In this document: one piece after another, positions 36,305 through 46,446 of the stretch
Position numbering within the stretch: the first letter of the stretch is position 1
Layout: each line of letters begins with the position of its first letter
DNA from: Selenomonas ruminantium AC2024
GTDB taxonomy: Bacteria > Bacillota > Negativicutes > Selenomonadales > Selenomonadaceae
Direction: 5' to 3'
Assembly: GCF_000687995.1 (NCBI RefSeq)
Contig: NZ_JIAC01000001.1
Location: 2,418,001 to 2,482,000 of the forward strand
Length of the DNA stretch: 64,000 nucleotides
Position numbers and translations under genes: made by a program
Notes under the pieces: generated by a model
Databases searched by the model: none
What the model was told of the DNA's origin: nothing
The model's input: the letters and a program-made list of their open reading frames with translations, nothing else

Positions 36305-38779
36305 TTATTTCACAACGATATTTACCAGTTTCTTGGGTACGCAGATAACCTTGACGATGGTCTTGCCTTCGGTGAGTTCTTTTGCCCTAGGCAGTTCCTT
36401 GACGGCTGCTTCCATGGCCGTCTTGTCGATGTCAGCCGGCAGGGTGATGCGGTCTCTTACCTTGCCGTTAATCTGCAGAACGATTTCGATTTCCGCAAGT
36501 TTCGTGGCTTCTTCTTCGTATTTCGGCCACTGCTGCTGATGAACACTGCCTTCGCCGAAGAGATTATGCCAGAGTTCCTCGGTGATATGCGGCGCAAAAG
36601 GAGCGAGCATCTTGATAAGTGCTGCGGCAAATTCTCTTGCCAGACCGGCATTGAGTTCCTTGTCCTGGAAGGCATAAGCGGCGTTCACAAGTTCCATAAT
36701 GGAGGAAATCGCCGTATTGAACATGAAGCGGTCGCGAATGTCTTCGGTAACCTTCTTGATGGTTACATGGAGAACGCGGCGCAGTTCTTTTTCTTCCTTG
36801 GTCAGCGCGGACACATCATAGCTGTCCTTGCCAGCCTTGACCATATCTTCGAAGTGGTCGAGGATACGCCATACACGGCCCAGGAAGCGGAACGCGCCTT
36901 CTACGCCCTGGTCGCTCCACTCAAGGTCACGGTCAACCGGAGCGGCGAACAGGATGAAGAGTCTTGCCGTATCCGCACCGTATTTGCCGATGATTTCTTC
37001 CGGCGAAACCACATTGCCCTTGGACTTGCTCATCTTGGAGCCGTCTTTTAAGACCATGCCCTGCGTGAGCAGGTTGGCGAACGGTTCGTCAAAGTCTACG
37101 AGGCCGGCATCATGGAGCACCTTGGTGAAGAAACGGGAGTACAGGAGATGCAGGATGGCATGCTCAATACCGCCGATATACTGGTCAACGGGTGCCCAGT
37201 AGTTGACTTTATCTTTGGCAAAAGGTGCCTTATCGTTTTTCGGGTCGGTGTAGCGCAGGTAATACCAGGAGGAGCAGATAAAGGTGTCCATGGTATCCGT
37301 TTCGCGCTTGGCATCGGCACCGCACTTCGGGCACTTGCAGTTGACGAACGCTTCGCTCGTAGCGAGCGGAGACAGAGCGCCGCTGTCGAAAGAAACATCT
37401 TCCGGCAGTCTAACCGGCAAATCTTCTTCCGGCACGAGCACTTCGCCGCAGTGCGGGCAGTGGATAACCGGAATCGGTGCGCCCCAATAACGCTGACGGG
37501 AAATCAGCCAATCGCGCAGACGGTAGTTGACCTTGCGCTTACCAAAGCCCTGTGCTTCGGCTTCATCAATGATGCCGCTCATAGCCTTGTGGATTTCCAT
37601 GCCCGTGAACTTACCGGAGTTGACCAGTACGCCGTCCTTATCCGTGTAGGCAGCGTCCATTTCCTCGAGTTTGAGTTCCTTGTCCTTCGGCTGCAAAGTC
37701 AGGATAATCGGCAGGTCATACTTCTTGGCAAACATCCAGTCGCGCTGGTCGCCGGAGGGCACACCCATAACGGCACCCGTACCATAGTCAGCCAGTACAT
37801 AGTTGGTCACCCAAAGCTGTGCCTTGTTGCCGTTGAACGGATTGATGGCGTAAACGCCCGTGAAGATACCTTCTTTTTCCGATTCGCTGGAGGTACGCTC
37901 CATTTCGGACTGGTTGCGAACCTTGTCGCAGAACGCCTTGATTTCGGCGGCTTTCGGGTTGTTCTCGCAGATTTTTTCCACGAGCGGATTTTCGGCAGCC
38001 AGAGCCACGAAGGTGATACCATAAGCCGTATCGGGACGGGTCGTGTAGACGGAAAGCTTTTCATCCATGCCCTCTACAGGCATCTCGAATTCGAGGCCTT
38101 CGCTGCGGCCAATCCAGTTGTCCTGCATGGTCTTAACGCGTTCCGGCCAGCCCTTGAGCTTGTCGAGGTCTTTCAGGAGCACATCGGCATAGTCCGTGAT
38201 TTTGAGGAACCACTGGGAGAGGTCTTTTTTCTGTACTTCGGAGTCGCAGCGCCAGCATTTGCCGTCGATAACCTGCTCATTGGCCAGTACCGTACCGCAG
38301 GTGTCGCACCAGTTAACGGAGGCCTTTTTCTTGTAAGCCAGGCCCTTCTTGTAGAAGAGTTCAAAGAGCCACTGCGTCCACTTGTAGTATTCCGGCGTGC
38401 AGGTGATGGCTTCTCTGTCCCAATCGTAGGACAGGCCCATGGAGCGCTGCTGGCGCTTCATGTTTTCGATATTGGAGAACGTCCAGTCCGAGGGTTTTAC
38501 ATTGTTCTTGATGGCGGCGTTTTCGGCCGGCATACCAAAGGAGTCAAAGCCCATGGGATGAAGCACATTGAAGCCCTCCATGGTCTTGTAGCGGGCCATA
38601 ACATCACCGATGGAGTAGTTACGGACATGGCCCATATGCAAATTGCCCGAGGGGTACGGGAACATCTCCAGCGCGTAATATTTCGGGCGATTTTCGTCCA
38701 TCTCCGTCTTAAAGGCAGCATCTTTTTCCCATTTATCCTGCCATTTTTTTTCTATCTCCTGGGGTGAGTATTTATCCAA
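36305..38779 (-). CDS. leuS: Leucyl-tRNA synthetase
   Basis: 824-residue class I synthetase. The HIGH-type motif is [17 protein letters not shown] appears as [10 protein letters not shown], and the CP1 editing domain ([15 protein letters not shown]) lies between. Two zinc-type CxxC pairs are visible ([11 protein letters not shown] and WRCDSE). The start codon is TTG at 38779 behind AGGAGG. Unlike thrS and pheST it has no T-box: only about 40 nt separate the promoter from the start codon. Confidence 0.97.
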   Translation of the reverse strand: MDKYSPQEIEKKWQDKWEKDAAFKTEMDENRPKYYALEMFPYPSGNLHMGHVRNYSIGDVMARYKTMEGFNVLHPMGFDSFGMPAENAAIKNNVKPSDWTFSNIENMKRQQRSMGLSYDWDREAITCTPEYYKWTQWLFELFYKKGLAYKKKASVNWCDTCGTVLANEQVIDGKCWRCDSEVQKKDLSQWFLKITDYADVLLKDLDKLKGWPERVKTMQDNWIGRSEGLEFEMPVEGMDEKLSVYTTRPDTAYGITFVALAAENPLVEKICENNPKAAEIKAFCDKVRNQSEMERTSSESEKEGIFTGVYAINPFNGNKAQLWVTNYVLADYGTGAVMGVPSGDQRDWMFAKKYDLPIILTLQPKDKELKLEEMDAAYTDKDGVLVNSGKFTGMEIHKAMSGIIDEAEAQGFGKRKVNYRLRDWLISRQRYWGAPIPVIHCPHCGEVLVPEEDLPVRLPEDVSFDSGALSPLATSEAFVNCKCPKCGADAKRETDTMDTFICSSWYYLRYTDPKNDKAPFAKDKVNYWAPVDQYIGGIEHAILHLLYSRFFTKVLHDAGLVDFDEPFANLLTQGMVLKDGSKMSKSKGNVVSPEEIIGKYGADTARLFILFAAPVDRDLEWSDQGVEGAFRFLGRVWRILDHFEDMVKAGKDSYDVSALTKEEKELRRVLHVTIKKVTEDIRDRFMFNTAISSIMELVNAAYAFQDKELNAGLAREFAAALIKMLAPFAPHITEELWHNLFGEGSVHQQQWPKYEEEATKLAEIEIVLQINGKVRDRITLPADIDKTAMEAAVKELPRAKELTEGKTIVKVICVPKKLVNIVVK

Positions 38780-38815
38780 AGCAATCTCCTCCTACGTTGT
38801 TTCACAATTAGATGT

Positions 38816-38844
38816 ATTATAGCGCAATATTACAAAAATCGCAA
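38816..38844 (-). promoter_or_regulatory. Promoter of leuS
   Basis: Minus strand TTGCGA (38839-38844), a 17-bp spacer and TATAAT (38816-38821). Confidence 0.75.
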
Positions 38845-38851
38845 CCTATGC

Positions 38852-39781
38852 TTAGAGTTGTCCACTCTCAATTTCCTTTTGTCTTTCCTGTTCCTCCAGC
38901 CATCTGGCCCGCGCATCCTGATAAGTCTCGCAGGCCAGCGTAAAGCCCTTGCCGGACACTTCGGAAGTATCGGAGACAATCATAAAGGCCTGCGGGTCGT
39001 AATGGTCCACAATGGCCTTAACCCGGCTGACCTGTGTCAGCCGCACCACAATGAACAGCACTTCCTTATGCTCCCGGGCAAAGCCGCCCTTGCCTTCGAG
39101 ATAAGTCACGCCGCGATGGACGTTTTCCATGATTTCCTGACAGATTTGCTCCGCTGCCGGAGACACGATAAAGATGGACTTTTCACGGTTAAGGCCTGCG
39201 GCTACACGATTGGTAAGCTCCGCCGTCACATAGATGGACACGAGCGTGTAAAGAGCTTCATCCATATTGAACATCCAAGCCGAGGCCATGACAATGACGA
39301 AGTTCATCACAAAGATGCAGGTTCCCATGTCCAGCGAGTAAAACTTCTTGGCCACGGCGCCCAGCACATCCAGGCCGCCGGTGTTGGCATTGGCCCGGAA
39401 GATGATACCAAAGCCGATACCGGCCATCACGCCGCCGAAGATGGCGTTGAGCATGCCATCCTGGGTGACATTCCAATCCACCATAAAGTGCGTGGCATCG
39501 AGAATAATCGAGAGCACCACCGTGCCCACAACAGTATCCCAGGCGTAAAGGCGGCCAAAGACCCGATAGGCCAGATACAAAATCGGCAGGTTGTAGACGA
39601 TATTCTGCATACCGACAGGCAAATCGGTCAGATAGTAGATAATCAGCGCAATACCGCTGAGGCCCCCGGTCAGCAGATGGGCCGGGATGATAAAGAGATT
39701 GAAACCCAAACAGACAATCAGCGCCCCCAGGGTAATCTGCAGGTAGCGCTTGGCCTGTTTTGCAAATTCATTTCTCAACAT
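38852..39781 (-). CDS. YitT family membrane protein (DUF161 + DUF2179)
   Basis: 309 residues with about five or six membrane helices in the first 210 residues (ITLGALIVCLGFNLFIIPAH, GGLSGIALIIYYLTDLP and others). A C-terminal cytoplasmic DUF2179 domain follows (IFIVSPAAEQICQEIMENVHRG, then MIVSDTSEVSGKGFT). The family is widespread in Firmicutes; the transported substrate is not established. It is a single gene between leuS and the nif3 operon. Confidence 0.9.
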   Translation of the reverse strand: MLRNEFAKQAKRYLQITLGALIVCLGFNLFIIPAHLLTGGLSGIALIIYYLTDLPVGMQNIVYNLPILYLAYRVFGRLYAWDTVVGTVVLSIILDATHFMVDWNVTQDGMLNAIFGGVMAGIGFGIIFRANANTGGLDVLGAVAKKFYSLDMGTCIFVMNFVIVMASAWMFNMDEALYTLVSIYVTAELTNRVAAGLNREKSIFIVSPAAEQICQEIMENVHRGVTYLEGKGGFAREHKEVLFIVVRLTQVSRVKAIVDHYDPQAFMIVSDTSEVSGKGFTLACETYQDARARWLEEQERQKEIESGQL

Positions 39782-39806
39782 ACATTCATTCCTATAATTT
39801 ATTTTC

Positions 39807-40610
39807 TTATATTACGGTAAAGAAATCCTGGGAGGACTGGTCGGCGATAACCTCCATCTGATACTCCGCCAGTTCCTCGGTCAGACGCTTCCGCAGGACT
39901 TCAACCACCGGGAATTCCGTGGCAAAATGGCCCGCATCAATCACATGCATGCCCAGTTCCACAGCCGTCTGTGCTTCGTGATACTTCACATCCCCCGTCA
40001 CATAGACATCAGCCCCCATAAAGGCGGCCTTCTGGATGAATTCCGCGCCACTGCCGCTGCAAAGTGCCACCTTGCGCACAGGACGAGCCCCGGCGTGAAC
40101 CAGCCGCACATGCTCGGCAGGCAGAGCCTCCCGCACCTGTTTGGCAAAATCTTCCACTGCCATGGGCACAGGCAGACTGCCGATACGGCCCAGACTTTCC
40201 ACCGTGCCATCTTCCTGTTGGGAAGTTATCACGAACGTAGACAGCTTGCTCAGGCCAATGGCTTCTGCCAGTACATCATTGACACCGCCCACGGCAATAT
40301 CAAGATTTGTATGGGCAGCGGCCACGGCAATATCATGCTTTAAGAGCTGCTGGAGTCTCGCCCCCAAGGGCAAATCCGTACGAATTTTTTTGAGGCCTTT
40401 GAATATCAGCGGATGATGGGCCACAATCATATTGGCCCCGGCCGCAATGGCCTGCTCCACTACGTTATCGCTGACATCAAGGCAGACGAGAATCTTGCGG
40501 ATATCCTGATTGAATGCCCCCACGAGCAGACCGGGATTATCCCAATCCTCGGCCAGCCGCTTGGGCGCAATGCGCTCCAGAGCATCCATAACCACCTGGC
40601 ATTTTACCAT
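39807..40610 (-). CDS. Nif3-like dinuclear metal centre protein
   Basis: A 267-residue NIF3/YqfO family protein (annotated in databases as GTP cyclohydrolase 1 type 2 homologue; the true activity is unclear). Metal ligands are visible in MIVAHHPLIFKG near the start, AAHTNLDIAVGG in the middle and VIDAGHFATEFP near the end. It lacks the central domain of about 100 residues found in the Bacillus protein. It overlaps trmK by 7 bp, the usual Firmicute neighbour. Confidence 0.93.
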   Translation of the reverse strand: MVKCQVVMDALERIAPKRLAEDWDNPGLLVGAFNQDIRKILVCLDVSDNVVEQAIAAGANMIVAHHPLIFKGLKKIRTDLPLGARLQQLLKHDIAVAAAHTNLDIAVGGVNDVLAEAIGLSKLSTFVITSQQEDGTVESLGRIGSLPVPMAVEDFAKQVREALPAEHVRLVHAGARPVRKVALCSGSGAEFIQKAAFMGADVYVTGDVKYHEAQTAVELGMHVIDAGHFATEFPVVEVLRKRLTEELAEYQMEVIADQSSQDFFTVI

Positions 40611-41293
40611 TTCAACCGTTCCTCCAATGCTCTCACCCGGCGTTTTATCTGGCCGAAGCGCTTATCGCCCTTGGCCCGTTCACTCTTTTCCATACCGCTG
40701 AGTATCCGCCGCTGCTGAAACAGCAGGGCCTCGATATGATGTCTTAAGAGCGGCGGTTTCTTCTGCCAAAGTTTTGGTCCCACCAGCAAATCAAGGCCCG
40801 ACGGTTTCCTGCGGGAACCTTTTTCGGCTTTGATGATTTCATAGATACGGCCGTCATCAATGACCAGATTTTCATCCACGATATGCCAGTCATGTTCATA
40901 GAGCCATTCCCGCAGTTGCGGGGCACCATTCATGGGCTGGAGCACCAAGGTTTTAAGCTCTGCTGTGATTTCCGGGCTGGCCTCCAGGATGTTGTTCATC
41001 AGGATGCCGCCCATGCCGGCAATGCAGACGGTATCCACTTCACCAGGCTGCAGAACCTTCAGGCCATCACCTATGCGCACGGAAATCTGTTCTTCGCCGA
41101 TGGCGTTTTCGTGGACGGTACGCTTCGCGGCTTCATAGGGGCCGCGATTCAAGTCACCGGCTACCACAAAATCGGCTTTGCCCTGCTGCAAAAGGGCAAC
41201 GGCCAGATAACCATGGTCGGTGCCGATATCTGCAGCCCGGCTGCCTTCCGGCACGAAGTCAGCCAACGCCTGTAATCTGTCATCTAAATGCAT
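40604..41293 (-). CDS. trmK: tRNA (adenine-22-N1)-methyltransferase
   Basis: SAM-dependent enzyme of 229 residues that makes m1A22 in tRNA. The SAM motif is AADIGTDHGYLAVALLQ, followed by GDLNRGPYEAA and VCIAGMGGILMNNIL, characteristic of TrmK. The C-terminal helical part (about 160-229) is the expected coiled-coil domain. It lies downstream of rpoD behind a terminator and upstream of nif3. Confidence 0.93.
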   Translation of the reverse strand: MHLDDRLQALADFVPEGSRAADIGTDHGYLAVALLQQGKADFVVAGDLNRGPYEAAKRTVHENAIGEEQISVRIGDGLKVLQPGEVDTVCIAGMGGILMNNILEASPEITAELKTLVLQPMNGAPQLREWLYEHDWHIVDENLVIDDGRIYEIIKAEKGSRRKPSGLDLLVGPKLWQKKPPLLRHHIEALLFQQRRILSGMEKSERAKGDKRFGQIKRRVRALEERLKW

Positions 41294-41323
41294 AAGGATG
41301 CCTCCTTTTCATTGCAATAAGAA

Positions 41324-41349
41324 AAGGGTGCAACACAAGTTACACCCTT
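41324..41349 (-). terminator. Terminator after rpoD
   Basis: The minus strand AAGGGTGTAA / TTGCACCCTT stem is followed by TTCTTATT. It separates dnaG-rpoD from trmK-nif3, possibly allowing read-through. Confidence 0.75.
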
Positions 41350-41362
41350 GATATTCATGGTC

Positions 41363-42505
41363 TTAGTCCAGGAAATCCTTGAGCTTGCGGCTGCGGCTGG
41401 GGTGACGAAGTTTCCGCAGCGCCTTGGCCTCAATCTGGCGGATACGCTCACGGGTAACGCCAAAGTTCTGGCCCACTTCTTCCAGCGTCCGTGCCCGGCC
41501 ATCATCAAGGCCGAAACGCAGGCGCAGGACTTTTTCCTCACGCGGTGTCAAGGTATCGAGGACTTCTTCGAGCTGTTCCTTCAAAAGCATGAAGGAAGCG
41601 GCATCTGCCGGTGCCGGAGCATCCTGGTCTTCGATGAAGTCGCCCAGATGGGAATCTTCCTCTTCGCCGATTGGCGTTTCCAGGGATACCGGCTCCTGAG
41701 CGATTTTCATAATCTCGCGGACGCGTTCCACGCTGATGTCCATCTCCTTGGCGATTTCCTCCGGAGACGGTTCACGGCCCAGCTGCTGCAGGAGCTGGCG
41801 GGACACGCGAATCAGCTTGTTGATGGTTTCCACCATGTGCACCGGAATACGGATGGTACGGGCCTGGTCCGCAATGGCGCGGGTGATGGCCTGACGAATC
41901 CACCAGGTAGCATAGGTACTGAACTTATAGCCCTTGGTGTAATCGAATTTTTCTACGGCCTTGATAAGGCCCAGATTGCCTTCCTGAATTAAATCCAAGA
42001 ACAACATGCCACGGCCCACATAACGCTTGGCGATGCTGACTACCAATCGCAGGTTAGCTTCCGCCAGACGCTTCTGGGCGATTTCGTCACCATCCTGCAT
42101 GCGCTTGGCTAGCGCCACTTCTTCATCAGCCGTGAGCAGAGGTACGCGGCCGATTTCCTTGAGGTACATGCGAACGGGGTCATCAATGCTGATGCCTTCG
42201 GGAACGGAGAGGTCAATCTCCACTTCCTCCGTGTCCTTGTCGTCCACATCAATATCTTCATCCCCTACATCAGTAGTAGAGGAATCGTCTACGATTTCAA
42301 TGCCCTGCTGGCTGAAGGTGTCATACATGCGGTCAATTTCATCAGGGGTCAGGTCTTCCTGCTGAAGAGCTTCCACAAGCTCTCCATATGTCAATGTACC
42401 ACCGTTTTTATTTCCTTTGGACAAAAGATTTTCCACAATCTCCGAACTGTGGTTTTTACTTCCAGCCTCAGCCTGTGCGACTTTCCTCTTTTTCGCCTCA
42501 GCCAT
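41363..42505 (-). CDS. rpoD: Primary sigma factor RpoD/SigA
   Basis: Housekeeping sigma factor of 380 residues. Region 1.2 is [17 protein letters not shown], region 2 includes [18 protein letters not shown] and [17 protein letters not shown], and region 4 ends with the helix-turn-helix [19 protein letters not shown]. An acidic N-terminal stretch ([15 protein letters not shown]) replaces a full region 1.1. It follows dnaG by 41 bp. The near-consensus promoters in this window match what this protein should recognise. Confidence 0.97.
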   Translation of the reverse strand: MAEAKKRKVAQAEAGSKNHSSEIVENLLSKGNKNGGTLTYGELVEALQQEDLTPDEIDRMYDTFSQQGIEIVDDSSTTDVGDEDIDVDDKDTEEVEIDLSVPEGISIDDPVRMYLKEIGRVPLLTADEEVALAKRMQDGDEIAQKRLAEANLRLVVSIAKRYVGRGMLFLDLIQEGNLGLIKAVEKFDYTKGYKFSTYATWWIRQAITRAIADQARTIRIPVHMVETINKLIRVSRQLLQQLGREPSPEEIAKEMDISVERVREIMKIAQEPVSLETPIGEEEDSHLGDFIEDQDAPAPADAASFMLLKEQLEEVLDTLTPREEKVLRLRFGLDDGRARTLEEVGQNFGVTRERIRQIEAKALRKLRHPSRSRKLKDFLD

Positions 42506-42546
42506 TCAGCATTCCCCTTTCCTCGACCTCGATGTTCGATACAAAT

Positions 42547-44349
42547 TCATTCAAACTGTAATTCTTCCATTTCACTTTTTATTTTTTGCGCCTGATTGAG
42601 TTCTGCCACATAGGCACTATCCCCGGCCCGGGCAAGGCTTTCCGCCCGCTGGGAATGTTCGATATAGCACCTGTTCAAATAGGCCTTGCGCAAAACCCGC
42701 AATGCGTTATCATACGCTTCGGTTTCACTGAGAACGCCCAGTTCCTCCACCATGGCCCGGGATAATTCCGCCACAGCTTCCTCACTGAGTTTGCTATTTA
42801 TCTCAGCATCATTAATTTTCTGCCCTTGGGCCGCTATCTCCTGCAAGATAAGCAAAATTTCCCGCTGGGAATTGTCGCCAATGCTTTCCAAAGGCACCAT
42901 CGTGGCAAAATGCTGCAATATGCCGCTATCCTGCCAGGCCAGCCGGATAACAACCCGGCCTGCCCGCTGCAAGGCAGTATCGGTACGCCGCACAGCCTGC
43001 CTTATGGGCTCGCGTTGTGCGGGGCCACTGTCCTCCGGCAGAGACTGATGACCAAACCGCCGCAGCTCATCCCGCACAATGCCTTCATCAAGAAGCAGAC
43101 TCTGAGCCAGCCGCTTGATGTACTCGCCCAGCACCGCCGGTTCCCGAATCCCGGTAAGCACCGGCAGCATGGCATGCAGGGCTTTGACCTTACCCTCCAA
43201 CGTAGCATGGTCATAATTCTTCAGCACATACTGCAGACGGTATTCCACCAAAGGCAAAGCCTTCTTCACCAACTGCTGAAACGCTTCCGCGCCATGCTTG
43301 CGGATATACTCGTCTGGATCCTTGCCATCGGGCACCACAATGACCCGCACCGCAGCTCCGGTGCCCTGCACAATCGACAGCGCCCGGATGGTGGCCTTCT
43401 GCCCGGCATCATCACTGTCATAACAGAAGTAGATAGCCGGAGCATAGCGCAGCAAGAGCTTGCAATGCTCTGCCGTAAAGGCTGTGCCCAAGGATGCCAC
43501 GACATTTTTGACCCCCGCACTGAACACGGAGATGGCATCCATATAGCCTTCCACCACAATGGCATAGCCTGCCTGTTTGATGGCCCGGTGCGCCCTGTCC
43601 AAACCGAACAGGATGCGCCGCTTATTAAAGAGCACGGTTTCGGGTGTATTCAGATACTTGGGTGTGCTGTCATCCAGTACCCGGCCGCCGAAGCCAACCA
43701 CCCGGCCCCGCTCGTCGGCAATGGGAATCATGACGCGGTTGCGGAACCGGTCATAGATACCCCCGCCGTTTTGACGCTCGGCTGCCAGCCCCCCAGCCAG
43801 TAAAAATTCCTGCTTCACTCCACGCTTCAAAAAAGCGGTGGACAACTTATCCCAAGCCTGTGGGGCATAACCGAGCTTAAATTCTTCAATTGTCTCAGCC
43901 GAAATGGCCCGGCCTGCAAAATAAGCCTTCCCCGGCTCGCCCAGACGCGTCAGCGTCAGGCAGTTATGAAAGAAGTCCCGGGCCATCTCGTTAACCTTAC
44001 GCAAGTCTGCAATTTCCCTGTCCCTGGCGATTTCCTGAGGCGTCTTCTGCCGTTGCGGCATAGGAATGCCCAGCTTCTCTGCCTGCAGCTTAATCGCTTC
44101 AAAATAGGAAATGTTTTCCATCAGGGATATGAACTTAAAGACATTTCCTCCGGCGTGGCAGCCAAAGCAATAGAAAAAGCCCTTGTCGGGAACCACAGAA
44201 AAAGAAGGGGTCTTTTCGCCATGAAAGGGGCAACAGCCCCAATACCTGTTTCCCTTGCGTTTCAAAGGAACATAGCTTTGCACAACTTGCAGGAGGTCGG
44301 ACTGGGCAGTAACCTGCTCCACAAATTCATCCATATCCTCTCTGTGCAT
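42547..44349 (-). CDS. dnaG: DNA primase
   Basis: Synthesises RNA primers at the replication fork. It has 600 residues from the ATG at 44349, which stands 6 nt from AGGGG. The CHC2 zinc finger is CCPFHGEKTPSFS plus FYCFGCHAGG, followed by the catalytic core and the TOPRIM motifs (VVEGYMDAIS and YFCYDSDDAGQKA). The C-terminal helical region binds the replicative helicase. It lies upstream of rpoD as in the classic macromolecular-synthesis operon, but without rpsU. Confidence 0.96.
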   Translation of the reverse strand: MHREDMDEFVEQVTAQSDLLQVVQSYVPLKRKGNRYWGCCPFHGEKTPSFSVVPDKGFFYCFGCHAGGNVFKFISLMENISYFEAIKLQAEKLGIPMPQRQKTPQEIARDREIADLRKVNEMARDFFHNCLTLTRLGEPGKAYFAGRAISAETIEEFKLGYAPQAWDKLSTAFLKRGVKQEFLLAGGLAAERQNGGGIYDRFRNRVMIPIADERGRVVGFGGRVLDDSTPKYLNTPETVLFNKRRILFGLDRAHRAIKQAGYAIVVEGYMDAISVFSAGVKNVVASLGTAFTAEHCKLLLRYAPAIYFCYDSDDAGQKATIRALSIVQGTGAAVRVIVVPDGKDPDEYIRKHGAEAFQQLVKKALPLVEYRLQYVLKNYDHATLEGKVKALHAMLPVLTGIREPAVLGEYIKRLAQSLLLDEGIVRDELRRFGHQSLPEDSGPAQREPIRQAVRRTDTALQRAGRVVIRLAWQDSGILQHFATMVPLESIGDNSQREILLILQEIAAQGQKINDAEINSKLSEEAVAELSRAMVEELGVLSETEAYDNALRVLRKAYLNRCYIEHSQRAESLARAGDSAYVAELNQAQKIKSEMEELQFE

Positions 44350-44502
44350 AAAAATCCCCTTACCTGCGTTGTTAATATAAAAGACACTTGTATACAATTC
44401 GCTACTTTTTTGCGATATCCTTCTTTTTTACAAAAATTTCTACATAAACTATAACATTTTTTGCATACAGTTCTTTTACATTATAGTATTCTACTCTGTT
44501 TG

Positions 44503-45522
44503 TCAATATCCTTTTTTATTTTTTTCTAAGGCACGGCCCATGGGAGGCATGAAAATTTCTTCAAACAGGGCCACTGCATAACTGTCGGTAAGCCCCGCCA
44601 CATAGTCCGTGACAATCTTCTGCCGGCCCCAGCAGGGCTCCCTGTTAATGAATTCCTGCGGCAGCTGGTCAAAGTTCTCCAGGAAGTAATGGTAAAGCTC
44701 TCGCAGCACAAAGGAAGCCTGCTCACGCTCGCGGAAAAGTTTATCCGAGTGATAGATATGCGTGAACATAAATTCGCGGAATACATCCATTGCCTGCTTT
44801 ATCACCGCCGACTGCAAAATATCATCCGCATCCTGAGAAGTGACAATCATATCCGCGACCATGCTCGTAATCATCTGGGAGGTATCGTGACCGAGCTTGT
44901 CATAAACCTCCTGCGGCAAATCGCCGGGCTTTAGGAGGCCTGCGCGCAGACTGTCATCATAGTCGTGACAGAGATAGGCAATGCGGTCTGCCGTGCGCAC
45001 AATGCGCCCTTCCAAGGTCTGGGGCAGATTTTTCCCCGTGTGGTTCACAATGCCGTCCTTGACCTCATAGGTCAGATTGAGGCCCTGACCGCCACGCTCC
45101 AGGAATTCCACCACCCGCAGGCTCTGCTCGTTGTGGGTGAAGTGCCCCGTAAGCTCATCCATCACCGACTCACCGGCATGGCCGAAGGGCGTATGGCCCA
45201 CATCATGGCCCAGAGCAATGGCTTCCGTCAAATCTTCATTGAGCCGCAGCCCTCGCGCAATGGTGCGGGAAATCTGGGAAACCTCCAGACTGTGGGTCAT
45301 GCGGGTGCGGTAATGGTCACCGGCCACGATATAGACCTGGGTTTTATGTTTCAGGCGGCGAAAGGATTTAGAATGAAGAATCCTGTCCCGGTCACGCTGG
45401 AACTTCGTGCGGAAGGCGCACTCCTCCATGGGATATTTTCGCTTAGCTTCCCGGCTCTTGGCCGCAAAGGGCGAAAGGATTTGATACTCCTGTTCTTCAA
45501 TTCTTTCTCTCACGTTCATCAT
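44503..45522 (-). CDS. dgt: dGTP triphosphohydrolase-like HD protein
   Basis: A 339-residue HD-domain nucleotide triphosphohydrolase of the Dgt family, releasing tripolyphosphate from dNTPs. Metal ligands are in RMTHSLEVSQISRTIARGL and ALGHDVGHTPFGHAGE, then VRTADRIAYLCHDYDD. Three start codons in a row (GTG 45525, ATG 45522, ATG 45519) follow GGAGG; the ATG at 45522 has the best spacing (7 nt). It lies directly upstream of dnaG on the same strand and may be co-transcribed. Confidence 0.93.
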   Translation of the reverse strand: MMNVRERIEEQEYQILSPFAAKSREAKRKYPMEECAFRTKFQRDRDRILHSKSFRRLKHKTQVYIVAGDHYRTRMTHSLEVSQISRTIARGLRLNEDLTEAIALGHDVGHTPFGHAGESVMDELTGHFTHNEQSLRVVEFLERGGQGLNLTYEVKDGIVNHTGKNLPQTLEGRIVRTADRIAYLCHDYDDSLRAGLLKPGDLPQEVYDKLGHDTSQMITSMVADMIVTSQDADDILQSAVIKQAMDVFREFMFTHIYHSDKLFREREQASFVLRELYHYFLENFDQLPQEFINREPCWGRQKIVTDYVAGLTDSYAVALFEEIFMPPMGRALEKNKKGY

Positions 45523-45641
45523 CACGCCACCTCCATGTTCACATCTTATCTATAAGTATAACCCATTTAAGCAATTTTTGCCAAACAGACAATTTTGCGG
45601 TAAAATAAAAGCAAGCAATAAATAAAACAGGGAGTGATTTT

Positions 45642-46178
45642 ATGAAATGTATACGCATACCCTTGTTGTTGATTGGTATGTTTTTCAGCCTGCTCACCCT
45701 CTGCTATGCCAAAGACATAGAAGGCGGGCACACCCTCAATGCCGACATGGCCAAAAGCAAGTATCAACCTGTGGTCAGCGCAGACCACAGCCAGTATAAC
45801 GAAGACAATGGACTCTACGAACTCACCGGCAATGTCCGCATCCAATGCCAGGACCGGCTGATTACCGCCGCCAACGCCAAAATCAACGCCACTACCCTGC
45901 AGGTCTGGGCAGATGGCGGCACCGCCATCCATGAAGGCGAGCTGACCTTCACCGGCGATGCCCTGTATGCTGAACTGACCGAAAGCACCGCCTGGTTCTT
46001 CGGCACCCGCTGCGGCTGTGAGCGTCCCGGTCTGGCTATCCACAGCGACAACATGCGCTACAACTGGCAGACCCACATTGTGATTTTTGATGGCCATGTG
46101 CTCTGGGTGCAGAAAGGCAAGAGCAATACCTCCAGCCATTTGGAATTTGACCTCAATAAAAACGACGTCGTAAGATAG
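45642..46178 (+). CDS. LptA/OstA-like periplasmic protein
   Basis: A 178-residue exported protein. The signal peptide spans residues 1-23 (LLLIGMFFSLLTLCYA), and the mature part has the OstA-type beta-strand repeats (ADHSQYNEDNGLYELTGNVRIQCQDRLITA, HSDNMRYNWQTHIVIFDGHV). LptA carries lipopolysaccharide across the periplasm, so the protein supports a diderm envelope. It stands alone rather than in an lpt cluster, so it may be an additional LptA-like paralogue. Downstream it ends in hairpin element D. Confidence 0.82.
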   Translation: MKCIRIPLLLIGMFFSLLTLCYAKDIEGGHTLNADMAKSKYQPVVSADHSQYNEDNGLYELTGNVRIQCQDRLITAANAKINATTLQVWADGGTAIHEGELTFTGDALYAELTESTAWFFGTRCGCERPGLAIHSDNMRYNWQTHIVIFDGHVLWVQKGKSNTSSHLEFDLNKNDVVR

Positions 46179-46197
46179 TACGCACCATTTTAGGTTC

Positions 46198-46290
46198 GTT
46201 TACATCGTAACGGAAAAGCCCGGTACAACTATTTCTTCCGCTTAGACAAGCTTGTCAAACGCTACAGAAATAGTTGTACCGGGCTTTTTT
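46198..46290 (+). repeat. 3'-end hairpin element, copy D
   Basis: GTTTACATCGTAA, then a long stem (46218-46284, GCCCGGTACAACTATTTCT / AGAAATAGTTGTACCGGGC) and TTTTTT. The apex holds GCTTAGACAAGCTTGTCA and AACGCTAC. It lies 19 bp after the LptA-like gene, in sense orientation, and is a good rho-independent terminator. Confidence 0.88.
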
Positions 46291-46335
46291 GTCAATTTCG
46301 AGGTATTTTACTTTTCATATTACTGCTAAAACCAA

Positions 46336-46438
46336 GCCCGCCCCGCTGATGATGTTTTCCCGCAGCTTTTGACAAGCCTGTCTATGGCGAAGGGAAAATA
46401 TTATCAGCGGGGCGGGCGTCTTAGCATTACGATGTAAT
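46336..46438 (-). repeat. 3'-end hairpin element, copy B
   Basis: Minus strand: GATTACATCGTAATGCTAAGAC, a stem (46336-46417, GCCCGCCCCGCTGAT / ATCAGCGGGGCGGGC), then TTGGTTTTAG. The apex holds CAGGCTTGTCAAAAGCTGC. It lies just after the AGCS symporter stop, in sense orientation, tail to tail with copy D. Confidence 0.88.
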
Positions 46439-46446
46439 CTAAAAAA

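Noticed and set aside
37112-38767. 551-codon frame antisense to leuS, and similar antisense frames at 52953-54494, 8902-10263 and 10386-11558
   Set aside because: Each mirrors a well-identified gene (leuS, rny, the carboxyltransferase, dapL) and shows no independent signal.
38780-38851. Possible T-box before leuS
   Set aside because: The promoter lies only about 40 nt from the start codon, leaving no room for a T-box leader.
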